From assembly GCF_001403735.1 (NCBI RefSeq), contig NZ_CXPG01000017.1, forward strand, positions 62,001 through 126,000: a stretch of DNA of 64,000 nt, written 5' to 3'. The translations under genes were made by a program, and so were the position numbers. This document shows positions 54,256 to 61,490 of the stretch, in pieces. This DNA is from Jannaschia rubra. Its GTDB lineage: Bacteria > Pseudomonadota > Alphaproteobacteria > Rhodobacterales > Rhodobacteraceae. Each line of letters starts with the position of its first letter. The first letter of the stretch is position 1. Under the pieces are notes generated by a model that saw only the letters and a list, made by a program, of their open reading frames with translations, was not told the origin of the DNA and ran no database searches.

Positions 54256-56222
54256 CGGTCGGCTCCGGGGGGAATGAGTTTCCAGATCGCATAGGGGCGC
54301 GTCTGCGGGTCGAGCGTCAGACGGTGGTCGCGGCCATGCCAGGTGAAGGAATTGCCCTGAACCATGTCCTGCACCTCGATCGACGCCTCCGCGGGCAGGC
54401 CGAAGTTCCACAAGGGAACCTCGAACCCGAACTCGGCCGCAGAATGAGGGTCGAGAAGGACGTGAAAGAAGATCGCGTTTCCCGATGCTTCATCGTGGCG
54501 CAGCCAAGACAGGACGCGGTCGTCGTGGGCTGGGACGAACCGCAGGTTCCGCATGTCCTTCATCGCGACGTTCTCGCGCCGGATCCGGTTGATGAGGCGG
54601 ATGTCGTCCTTGATGTTGTCGGGCGCGTCAGGATCGCGATGCCTGAGCTCGTATTTCTCGCTGTCGAGGTATTCTTCCTTGCCTGGCATCGGGGCGCCCT
54701 CGCAGAACTCGAACCCTGAATAGAGACCCCAGTTGCCGGCAAGCCCCGCGGCGAGGATCGCGCGCGTGCGGAAGCCCGGCCGTCCGCTCGACTGAAGCGG
54801 GATCGGGTTGATGTCGGGCGTGTTGACGAAGAAGTTGACGCGCATGTAGTCGCGGCAGTCCTGCTGCGTCAGTTCCTCCAGATAGTCCGTCAGCTCCGCC
54901 TTGGTGTTGCGCCAGGTGAAGTAGCTGTAGCTCTGATTGTAGCCCAGCTTCGCCAGGCGCTTCATCACCTTGGGGCGGGTGAAGGCCTCGGCCAGGAAGA
55001 TGGCGTCGGGATGGTCGGCCCGCATCTCGGCGATCAGCCACTCCCAGAAAGGAAAGGGCTTGGTGTGCGGGTTGTCCACGCGGAAGCATAGAACGCCGTG
55101 GTCGGCCCAGAACCGGAACATGTCCAGCACAGCCCGCCAGAACGGCAGATTGGGGGCGCCGTCGTCCAGATAATAGCGGAAGTTGACAATATCCTCGTAT
55201 TTCTTGGGGGGGTTCTCGGCATAGGCGATGGAGCCATCGGGCCGCCACTCGAACCATTCGGGGTGTTCCTTGACCCAGGGATGATCGGGGGACGCGTTCA
55301 GCGCGATGTCGAGCGCGATGTCGAGGCCCTGCTTCCGTGCGGCATCGACCAGATGGTCGAAATCGTCGAGCGTGCCCAGTTCGGGATGGACGGCCATATG
55401 CCCGCCGTCCTTCGATCCGATGGCATAGGGAGACCCCACGTCGTCCGGTCCGGCGGTCAGGGTATTGTTGCGGCCCTTGCGGTTCGTGCTGCCAATGGGA
55501 TGGATCGGCGGAAAGTAGAGCGTATCGAAGCCCAGGTCGGTGACATAGCCCAGATGCCCCTCCACGTCGCGGAAGGTGCCATGCGTACCGGGCTGACCCA
55601 TCGAGCGCGGAAACAACTCGTACCACGCCGAAAATGCGGCCGCCTCGCGGTCCACCCAGATGGGGTAGTCCGGCGATTGCGTCAGGTTCGCGCGCGGCCC
55701 GATCCGGGCCATCAGGCGGCGCGTGTCGTCCGAGGTCAACGCATCTGCCGCGCCCGGACCCTTGGCCGCCTGCCGCAATTCGCGCAGGGCGGTCAGGTCG
55801 TCGCCCTTGGCTTTCGTGGCCTTCAGGATGGCGCGTGCCTCGATCAGTTCGACATCGACGGACTGACCTGCCGCGATCTTCTTGGCCGTGTCACGCGCCC
55901 AGGTCCCGAAGATGTCGCGCCATGCGGTGATGGTGATCCGGGCCGAACCTACCGCATCGAACGCATGCGATCCGACCCACCGGTCGTTCACGTCATGGCG
56001 CAGCGAAACCTGCGTGACCTCGCGCCGGCCCGGCACCGTCACCAGAGCCATGGCGCCCAGAACCTCGTGCCCGTCGGCGAAGATGTCCGCCTCGATGGGT
56101 GTGGGCCATCCGGCCACCGCCTTGGCGGCGAACCGTCCCGCGTCCACCACGGGGCGGACCGCCTCGATGGCCAGCCGGGCGGAGGCGAGCGCGGTCGGAT
56201 CGGTGGTTTCCTGTCGGTTCAT
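54252..56222 (-). CDS. glgE: Alpha-1,4-glucan:maltose-1-phosphate maltosyltransferase
   Basis: A 656-residue GH13_3 enzyme that adds maltosyl units from maltose-1-phosphate to alpha-1,4-glucan. Motifs: SAWYELFPRSMGQPGTHGTF, then RKGRNNTLTAGPDDVGSPYA, FRVDNPHTKPFPFWEWLI (nucleophile, about residue 380), FLAEAFTRPKVM (acid/base, about 410) and VNTPDINPIPLQSSGRPGF (about 470). The N-terminal 170 residues form the helical and beta domains specific to GlgE. Of three close ATGs, the one at 56222 is used because AAGGGGG lies 6 bases before it; 56228 would have no spacing. It is the first gene of the seven-gene operon. Confidence 0.94.
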   Translation of the reverse strand: MNRQETTDPTALASARLAIEAVRPVVDAGRFAAKAVAGWPTPIEADIFADGHEVLGAMALVTVPGRREVTQVSLRHDVNDRWVGSHAFDAVGSARITITAWRDIFGTWARDTAKKIAAGQSVDVELIEARAILKATKAKGDDLTALRELRQAAKGPGAADALTSDDTRRLMARIGPRANLTQSPDYPIWVDREAAAFSAWYELFPRSMGQPGTHGTFRDVEGHLGYVTDLGFDTLYFPPIHPIGSTNRKGRNNTLTAGPDDVGSPYAIGSKDGGHMAVHPELGTLDDFDHLVDAARKQGLDIALDIALNASPDHPWVKEHPEWFEWRPDGSIAYAENPPKKYEDIVNFRYYLDDGAPNLPFWRAVLDMFRFWADHGVLCFRVDNPHTKPFPFWEWLIAEMRADHPDAIFLAEAFTRPKVMKRLAKLGYNQSYSYFTWRNTKAELTDYLEELTQQDCRDYMRVNFFVNTPDINPIPLQSSGRPGFRTRAILAAGLAGNWGLYSGFEFCEGAPMPGKEEYLDSEKYELRHRDPDAPDNIKDDIRLINRIRRENVAMKDMRNLRFVPAHDDRVLSWLRHDEASGNAIFFHVLLDPHSAAEFGFEVPLWNFGLPAEASIEVQDMVQGNSFTWHGRDHRLTLDPQTRPYAIWKLIPPGADR

Positions 56223-56277
56223 GCACATCCCCCTTCGCACGCTCTTGTGGCGGGGCCTCCCATGGAGAGCCCTCGCT

Positions 56278-56291
56278 GTTGAACGCTCAAC
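56278..56291 (-). promoter_or_regulatory. Candidate operator upstream of the glgE operon
   Basis: GTTGAACGCTCAAC (plus strand) has 5-bp perfect arms, GTTGA and TCAAC, around a centre with CG, the arrangement typical of LacI-family operators. It lies 56 bases before the glgE ATG, where a promoter-proximal repressor site would be expected. No LacI-family regulator gene is in the window. No clear -35/-10 pair was identified. Confidence 0.35.
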
Positions 56292-56357
56292 CGGGATCGG
56301 GGTCCATTTGTTCCGCAGGTCCGTCAGGTCGCGGCCGCCGTTCCGGCCGCGCCGGGA

Positions 56358-56795
56358 TCACGCCTTCGCGTCGTCGGCCGGGGCCACCCGCACGACGGTC
56401 AGGGTCCGCCGCTCGTTTCCGCGCGTGTTCCAGAAGAAGGTCGCACCTTCCTTCAGGCCCAGAAGCGCCACGCCGATGGGCGTCATCACCGACACGCGCT
56501 GCCGGTCGATGTCCGCATCTTCCGGGTAGACGAGGCTCACCGACTTTTCCTGTCCGGTCGTCTCGTCGCGGTAAGTCACGACATTCCCGATCGAGACGAC
56601 GTCCGGCGGCATCTTTCCCGACGGGACGATCCGGGCACGGCCGATCTCATCCAGGAGGCGGTCGGCCAGGTCGGGATTGCGCTGCATCGCACCCTCCGCC
56701 AGACCTTCGATATGGGCGAGATGGTCCGCGTCGATGACGATCTTCGGCGCCCTCGGATTGCGCGGCTTGCCGTTGGTCGAGGTGAGCGTGGTCAT
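56358..56795 (-). CDS. rnk: Rnk-like regulator of nucleoside diphosphate kinase (GreA/GreB family)
   Basis: A 145-residue protein of the Rnk/GreA C-terminal-domain family. The N-terminal 70 residues contain a helical region, HLAHIEGLAEGAMQRNPDLA and DRLLDEIGRARIV, and the C-terminal FKBP-like domain has VSIGNVVTYRDETTGQEKSV, SLVYPEDADIDRQRVSVMTP and IGVALLGLKEGATFFW. It binds RNA polymerase in studied relatives but lacks the long Gre coiled coil. It is read in the same direction as the glgE operon, 135 bases upstream of glgE, and could share some transcription. The ATG at 56795 is chosen; the upstream open frame has no ribosome-binding site. Confidence 0.85.
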   Translation of the reverse strand: MTTLTSTNGKPRNPRAPKIVIDADHLAHIEGLAEGAMQRNPDLADRLLDEIGRARIVPSGKMPPDVVSIGNVVTYRDETTGQEKSVSLVYPEDADIDRQRVSVMTPIGVALLGLKEGATFFWNTRGNERRTLTVVRVAPADDAKA

Positions 56796-57455
56796 GGTGA
56801 CAATTCCCTTGATGGAAGATGAATGGCGAAAGTGCGTTTCAAACGGGCCGTCGCAGTCGTCGGACGGCTGTTGGGCAGAGAAGGGCGCGCCGAATGTCGC
56901 CAGGAACAAGACGGGTGGCGATCATCGCTCCTCCTCGGGGCGCGAGGCGCCACCTGTTCCAGCCTGACTGCGAGGGGGCCCCGGGGGCGCGTCAGGCGCG
57001 GATGCGCCTAGGCCGCCCGGGGAAACGGGCGGTTCAGCAGGGGAAATCCAATATGGCCCGCGTGAAACGTCATGTCCTGAAGCTAGGTATCGCCCACCCC
57101 GGCGTCAATCGCGGTGTCCGGTTCGGCGGCGGTTCGTCGCCCCTTTGCCACGCTTGCGAAACTTTCGGCATTTACGTGCCGCCCGCATCGACCGCCTATT
57201 GAAAAAGGGGACGGTTCGGGCAAGATCTGCCTCATGATGCTGGTCTGTCTGCATAGAAGGTTCCTGCTGTCGGCGGGAAACCTGCTCACACGCCTCTAGC
57301 CCCGGACGGGGCGGGCTGCCGGGCCCTCTCTGTCCTCGGGGCATCCAGTTTCCACGGATCACACGAACGGGACGGCGACGTCCGCAAAGGATCCTCCGGC
57401 GGTCCGGCGCGGGCGGTCACACGTTCCGGATGGCACATCGGCACAGGAGGATGAC
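56796..57455. other. Intergenic region with no supported gene
   Basis: Several short open frames lie here, the best being 49 codons from 57053 (MARVKRHVLKLG), which has only a weak ribosome-binding site and no recognisable domain. A hairpin CCGCCCG/CGGGCGG lies at 57013-57032 without a T-run. The last 40 bases contain the strong ribosome-binding site of the DUF1127 gene. Confidence 0.4.
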
Positions 57456-57734
57456 ATGTCGGTCTACATCACGAGGCAACTGCTGACTTCGGCACCGGAT
57501 CAGGCGACCCGTACGCGCACGCTTGCGGTGCTCCGCCGGCGGCTGAACGCGACGCTGAGACAATGGCGCCGACGCAAGGTCGCGGCCGTCCTGCAGAAGC
57601 TCGACGACGCCACGCTCGACGATATCGGCATCGTGCGCGGCCAGATCGGGCGCTTCGTCCAGGGGCTGAACCCGCGCAACACCGCAGGGGACGCCCGGTC
57701 TGCCGCGCGCTCGTCCATGCACAAGGTCGGCTGA
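57456..57734 (+). CDS. DUF1127 small basic protein
   Basis: A 92-residue, arginine-rich protein with a good ribosome-binding site (AGGAGG, 5 bases from the ATG). The DUF1127 core is WRRRKVAAVLQKLDDATLDD, with IGIVRGQIGRF following. Proteins of this type are common and often multiple in alphaproteobacteria; in Rhodobacter one of them is encoded with small RNAs and affects RNA turnover and stress response. Whether this copy does so is unknown. The C-terminal 20 residues look unstructured. A long hairpin follows the stop codon. Confidence 0.85.
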   Translation: MSVYITRQLLTSAPDQATRTRTLAVLRRRLNATLRQWRRRKVAAVLQKLDDATLDDIGIVRGQIGRFVQGLNPRNTAGDARSAARSSMHKVG

Positions 57735-57744
57735 CGATCCCGAC

Positions 57745-57777
57745 GTCCCGCGCCGCCCCTGGTTGGCGGCGCGGGAC
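57745..57777 (+). terminator. Long GC hairpin after the DUF1127 gene
   Basis: A 13-bp perfect stem, GTCCCGCGCCGCC with GGCGGCGCGGGAC, around a 7-base loop, 10 bases after the stop codon. There is no T-run (CGTGG follows), so it may be a transcript stabiliser or a small-RNA hairpin rather than an intrinsic terminator. Confidence 0.55.
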
Positions 57778-57879
57778 CGTGGCCGGCGCGTCGGACGTCG
57801 CCACTCCTTTCACTGACCGTATTGCAGACCGGGACGCCGTCGCGGCATCGGGCCGCGCATCCCCGACGGAGTTCCTTTC

Positions 57880-58629
57880 ATGCTCGAATTCCTCCTCCTC
57901 GCCGGGGCCGGGCTGGCCGCCGGGGCGCTCAACGCCGTCGCGGGCGGGGGGACGTTCCTCACCTTTCCCGTGCTCGTCTGGCTGGGCGTGCCGCCGATAT
58001 CGGCCAATGCGACGGCGACGCTGACTGCCTTGCCGGGCTATCTGGGCAGCGCCTGGGGCTACCGGCATGACCTGCACGCCGAAGGGTCGCTGGGCCTGCG
58101 CGCGATCCTCCTCGTCGCGGCGTTCGGGGCGATGGCCGGCGCGCTGCTTCTGCTCGTGACCCCGGGTGATGTCTTTCGGGGCCTCGTCCCATGGCTCCTG
58201 CTCGCCGCGACAGCCCTGTTCGCTGCTGGGCCGCGCCTTCTGGCCGCGCTGGCCTCGCGCGGGGTGGGACAGGCGGGGCCGGGTCTTTCGGTCCTGGGGA
58301 TCCTGGCGGTCTCGGTCTATGGCGGCTACTTCAACGGCGGGCTGGGCATCATGCTCCTCGCCATGTTCGGCCTGCTCGGTCACACCGACCTGCATGCGAT
58401 GAACGGGCTCAAGAACGTATTGTCCGCGCTGCTGTCGCTTCTGTCTGCGGCCACCTTCGTCGTTGCGGGCCTGATCGCGTGGCAGCCCGCGCTGGTCCTT
58501 GCCATTGCGACGGCGATAGGTGGATGGCTGGGCGCCAGGTCCAGCCGCCGCATCCGCCGCACCGATCTTCTGCGGCTGTTTGTCGTCGCCGTAGGCGCCT
58601 TGATGACGGTGGCGTTCTTCCTGCTCTGA
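57880..58629 (+). CDS. TauE/SafE-family permease
   Basis: A 249-residue membrane protein of the TauE/SafE (DUF81) family. The signature GLAAGALNAVAGGGTFLTFP, then VPPISANATATLTALPGYLG in the first half and YGGYFNGGLGIMLLAMFGLL in the second half, are conserved across the family. About eight membrane segments can be counted. Members export sulfite, sulfoacetate or other organosulfur anions; the substrate here cannot be read from the sequence, and no sulfur-metabolism gene is next to it. It is followed on the same strand by the AI-2E-family gene. Confidence 0.88.
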   Translation: MLEFLLLAGAGLAAGALNAVAGGGTFLTFPVLVWLGVPPISANATATLTALPGYLGSAWGYRHDLHAEGSLGLRAILLVAAFGAMAGALLLLVTPGDVFRGLVPWLLLAATALFAAGPRLLAALASRGVGQAGPGLSVLGILAVSVYGGYFNGGLGIMLLAMFGLLGHTDLHAMNGLKNVLSALLSLLSAATFVVAGLIAWQPALVLAIATAIGGWLGARSSRRIRRTDLLRLFVVAVGALMTVAFFLL

Positions 58630-58794
58630 TGGGATGCGGCCGGAACCGGATGCCGGGGCCGGGGATTTGCCTCCAGCCATCGCTCCGTAATCCATATCGC
58701 CGGAAAGTCGATCCATGCCGAACGCTCTTCCCCGCCGTTGCGGGCGGCGCCCGCCATCCATCAGCGTTATCAGGTCCGCCGGTCGGCACCGAAG

Positions 58795-59859
58795 ATGATG
58801 CGCCCCGTTCCCGACCGGGCCACGCATGGCCCCTTGGGCGTTGCCCTGATCGTGCTGGTCGCAGCTGTTCTTCTCGTTCTGGCCTGGATGCTCTCCTACG
58901 TTTTGCTCGTTGCGTTCATGGGCGTTTTGATCGCCGTTCTCCTGCGACATTCGGCATGCGCCATCGCCCGACATACGCCACTGTCCGCGAGGATGTCGGT
59001 CGGTCTGATCGTTGTCGCGGCTGTGGCGGTCGGCACGGCTTTCGTCATGACCTTCGGCCCCCGTATCACGTCCGAGATGGAACAGATCGGGCAGATCCTG
59101 CCCGAAGCGGCCAGAACGGTCGCGGACGCGCTGCAAGACCGGTCATGGGGAAAATACCTCCTGAACAACATTCCGGGTGGCGATGCCGGTCCCGACCTGA
59201 ACCTGTTCGGCGCCATAGGCGGGACGCTTTCGACGGTGATCAGTGTGGCGACGAACGTGCTCGTGTTGATCGCCGTGGCGATCTTCCTCGCGCTCGATCC
59301 GCAGCTTTACCGTCGCGGGGTCCTCCACCTCATGCCGCTGTCGCAACGTGATCGGGCGGAGGAGATCCTGGATGCGCTCGGCTACAACCTCTGGCTCTGG
59401 CTTCAGGGGCAGCTTCTCGACATGGCGGTGGTCGCCGTCCTGACCGGGGCCGGGCTCTGGCTGATCGGGGTGCCGCTTTCGATCACGCTCGGCCTGATCG
59501 CGGGCATCACCAACTTCATTCCCTATGTAGGCCCCTTCATCTCGGGCATCCCCGCCGTCCTGATCGCCTTCGCGAACGAACCGTCGGACGCGCTGTGGGC
59601 CGCGGGGGTGTTCCTCCTCGTCCAGCAGTTCGAGGGGAACATCCTGATGCCCGTCATCCAGAAACGCGTGGCCTCCCTGCCGCCGGCGCTCAGCGTCCTC
59701 GCGATCGTGGCCTTCGGCGTCCTGTTCGGGTTCATCGGGTTGCTGGTGGCGACGCCGCTGCTGCTGGTGGTGATCATCCTGATCAAGATGATCTACGTCG
59801 AGGACATTCTGGGCGACCATTCCGTCGCCCCGCCCGAAAGCGCCGAGGACGACCGTTGA
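58795..59859 (+). CDS. AI-2E family transporter
   Basis: A 354-residue membrane protein of the AI-2E/UPF0118 family (PerM, TqsA). It has about eight membrane segments, with GVLIAVLLRHSACAIARHTP after the second, and the family's re-entrant signature GITNFIPYVGPFISGIPAVL and QQFEGNILMPVIQKR in the C-terminal half. Members are variously described as exporters of AI-2 or as ion/proton antiporters. Nothing else in the window points to quorum sensing, so the functional name should not be taken literally. Two adjacent ATGs (58795, 58798) are both possible starts; a longer frame upstream lacks a ribosome-binding site. Confidence 0.87.
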   Translation: MMRPVPDRATHGPLGVALIVLVAAVLLVLAWMLSYVLLVAFMGVLIAVLLRHSACAIARHTPLSARMSVGLIVVAAVAVGTAFVMTFGPRITSEMEQIGQILPEAARTVADALQDRSWGKYLLNNIPGGDAGPDLNLFGAIGGTLSTVISVATNVLVLIAVAIFLALDPQLYRRGVLHLMPLSQRDRAEEILDALGYNLWLWLQGQLLDMAVVAVLTGAGLWLIGVPLSITLGLIAGITNFIPYVGPFISGIPAVLIAFANEPSDALWAAGVFLLVQQFEGNILMPVIQKRVASLPPALSVLAIVAFGVLFGFIGLLVATPLLLVVIILIKMIYVEDILGDHSVAPPESAEDDR

Positions 59860-59923
59860 CCGGGGTGGACCGGTTCCATCTCGCCCCTACCTCCCGCTGT
59901 CCCGACCCCGACCGGAGACTACG

Positions 59924-60817
59924 ATGACACTGTCCCACCACGGCCGCTATGCGTTCAAGCCGATCACCGAACGGCCCGACTTCACCTGGCCCGAGGGGCG
60001 GCGCCTGGCCATCTATGTGGCGATCAATGTCGAATGGTTCGCATTCGACGAGGAGGGCGGCGCCGTGCTGGCCCAGGCCAACGATATGCCCGACGTCCTG
60101 AACTACGCCTGGCGGGACTACGGCAACCGGGTTGGCATCTGGCGGATGCTGGAGCTGCTCGACCGGCTGGAACTGCCGTCGGCCGCGCTGCTGAACGCCG
60201 AAGTCTGCGATCAGGCGCCGCAGATCGTCGATGCCTTCGTCGCCCGCGGGGATGAGATCGTGGCCCACGGCCGCACGAATTCCATTGCGCCGGGGCAATT
60301 GTCCCGTGCGGATGAGAAGGCGATGATCGAAGGCGCGCGGGACCGGCTGGCGCGGGCGACCGGAACGGTGCCGCGCGGATATCTCGCACCGTTGATTTCC
60401 GAGTCCGTCCATACGCCGGACCTGCTCGACGAACTCGGGTTCTCCTACCTCATGGACTGGGCGCATGACGAACAGCCGGTCTGGTTCGACACGCAGACAT
60501 CCAAGGGCGCAGGGCGCATCCTGTCTGTGCCCTATCCGCAGGAACTCAACGACGTGCCGCAGATCGTCGGTCGACGCCAGGAGGGGGCCGGATTTGCAGA
60601 CATGATCCGCTCGGCCTTCGAGGTGCATCTGGCGGAATGCGCCACCCGCCCCTCCGTCATGGGCATCGCGCTGCATCCTTATCTCATGGGGCAGGCGCAT
60701 CGCTTCGCACATCTGGCGAAGGTTCTGACCGACCTGAAGGAAAAGGCCGGCCCGGAGGTCTGGTTCACGACACCGGGCCGGATCGACCGGCACTGGCGGG
60801 GTCTGGATCCGGGTTGA
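59924..60817 (+). CDS. Polysaccharide deacetylase-family protein, PuuE-like
   Basis: A 297-residue carbohydrate-esterase-4-type protein of the kind annotated as allantoinase PuuE or peptidoglycan deacetylase-like. Conserved segments: RRLAIYVAINVEWFAFDE, then YGNRVGIWRMLELLDRLELP, LNAEVCDQAPQIVDAFVARG, EIVAHGRTNS (the HGxxN metal histidine region) and GIALHPYLMGQAHRF near residue 250. There is no signal peptide, so it acts in the cytoplasm. PuuE proteins open allantoin to allantoate, and the neighbouring convergent gene encodes 5-hydroxyisourate hydrolase of the urate pathway, which supports that direction. Which amide is hydrolysed is not decided by sequence. Confidence 0.75.
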   Translation: MTLSHHGRYAFKPITERPDFTWPEGRRLAIYVAINVEWFAFDEEGGAVLAQANDMPDVLNYAWRDYGNRVGIWRMLELLDRLELPSAALLNAEVCDQAPQIVDAFVARGDEIVAHGRTNSIAPGQLSRADEKAMIEGARDRLARATGTVPRGYLAPLISESVHTPDLLDELGFSYLMDWAHDEQPVWFDTQTSKGAGRILSVPYPQELNDVPQIVGRRQEGAGFADMIRSAFEVHLAECATRPSVMGIALHPYLMGQAHRFAHLAKVLTDLKEKAGPEVWFTTPGRIDRHWRGLDPG

Positions 60818-60853
60818 CCCGCCGCCCGACGCGGGGCCGGGCGGCGGGACGGA

Positions 60854-61243
60854 TCAATTGCCCAGATAGGTCGAATAGCCGTAGGCGCTGACCAGTACGG
60901 GGACGTGATGATGCCGGTCAGTGTCCGAGACGGCGAAGGTCACGTCGATCTCCGGGAAGAACGCATCGGGGCCGAAGTCGTCATAGGCCGTCATGTCGAA
61001 GACCAGTCGATAGGTCGCGGCCTCCGTCGTGATGTCGAAGCCTTCGACGCGGCCGTTGTCCTGCGTGGTGCCGGTGCCGATCTGCTCCCAGCCGTCGCCG
61101 CTCCGCATTTCCAGCGTCACCGGAATGCCGGTACCGCCCATTCCGGTCGAGATGTCGAGGACGTGGGTCGAGATGTCTTCGGCCAGCGCCGGCGCCGCGG
61201 CCAGCAGGGTTACGGCGGTACAGGCGGTCAGGAGGGTCTTCAT
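60854..61243 (-). CDS. Periplasmic 5-hydroxyisourate hydrolase (transthyretin-like)
   Basis: A 129-residue precursor with a signal peptide (TLLTACTAVTLLAAAPALAED). The mature part opens ISTHVLDISTGMGGTGIPVT, the family start with the first catalytic histidine; GTGTTQDNGRVEGF supplies the conserved arginine, and TDRHHHVPVLVSAYGYSTY the second histidine. Classic members end in the tetrapeptide YRGS; here the protein ends YLGN, so the usual arginine and serine are replaced. It would hydrolyse 5-hydroxyisourate in urate breakdown, if active. The start has AAAGGA before it. It is convergent with the deacetylase-like gene and about 250 bases from mlaE. Confidence 0.85.
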   Translation of the reverse strand: MKTLLTACTAVTLLAAAPALAEDISTHVLDISTGMGGTGIPVTLEMRSGDGWEQIGTGTTQDNGRVEGFDITTEAATYRLVFDMTAYDDFGPDAFFPEIDVTFAVSDTDRHHHVPVLVSAYGYSTYLGN

Positions 61244-61490
61244 GAAATGTCCTTTCGGTCGGGGTACGGGGTGGAACGCGTCGCCGTGCCTAACCGATCC
61301 GCTTTCTTTCCCGCCTGAACCTTCGTCCCCAGCCTGAAAATCGTGTTGGGGCTTGCCATCCCGGCGGAAGAGATAGGTAGTGGCCCGGATCCGCTCCTTC
61401 AGACGCATGTCGGGAGGCGACGCTTCACCCGGACCGTTCCGCGCGGTATCCGACGACCCGGACGCTTGACCGACAGGGAGCCAGGCACGA

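Noticed and set aside
57053..57202. A 49-codon frame starting MARVKRHVLKLG
   Set aside because: Weak ribosome-binding site and no domain; mentioned only in the intergenic description.
58795..59859. Quorum-sensing (AI-2) system suggested by the family name
   Set aside because: No luxS, lsr or receptor genes nearby; the family name is historical and many members have other roles.
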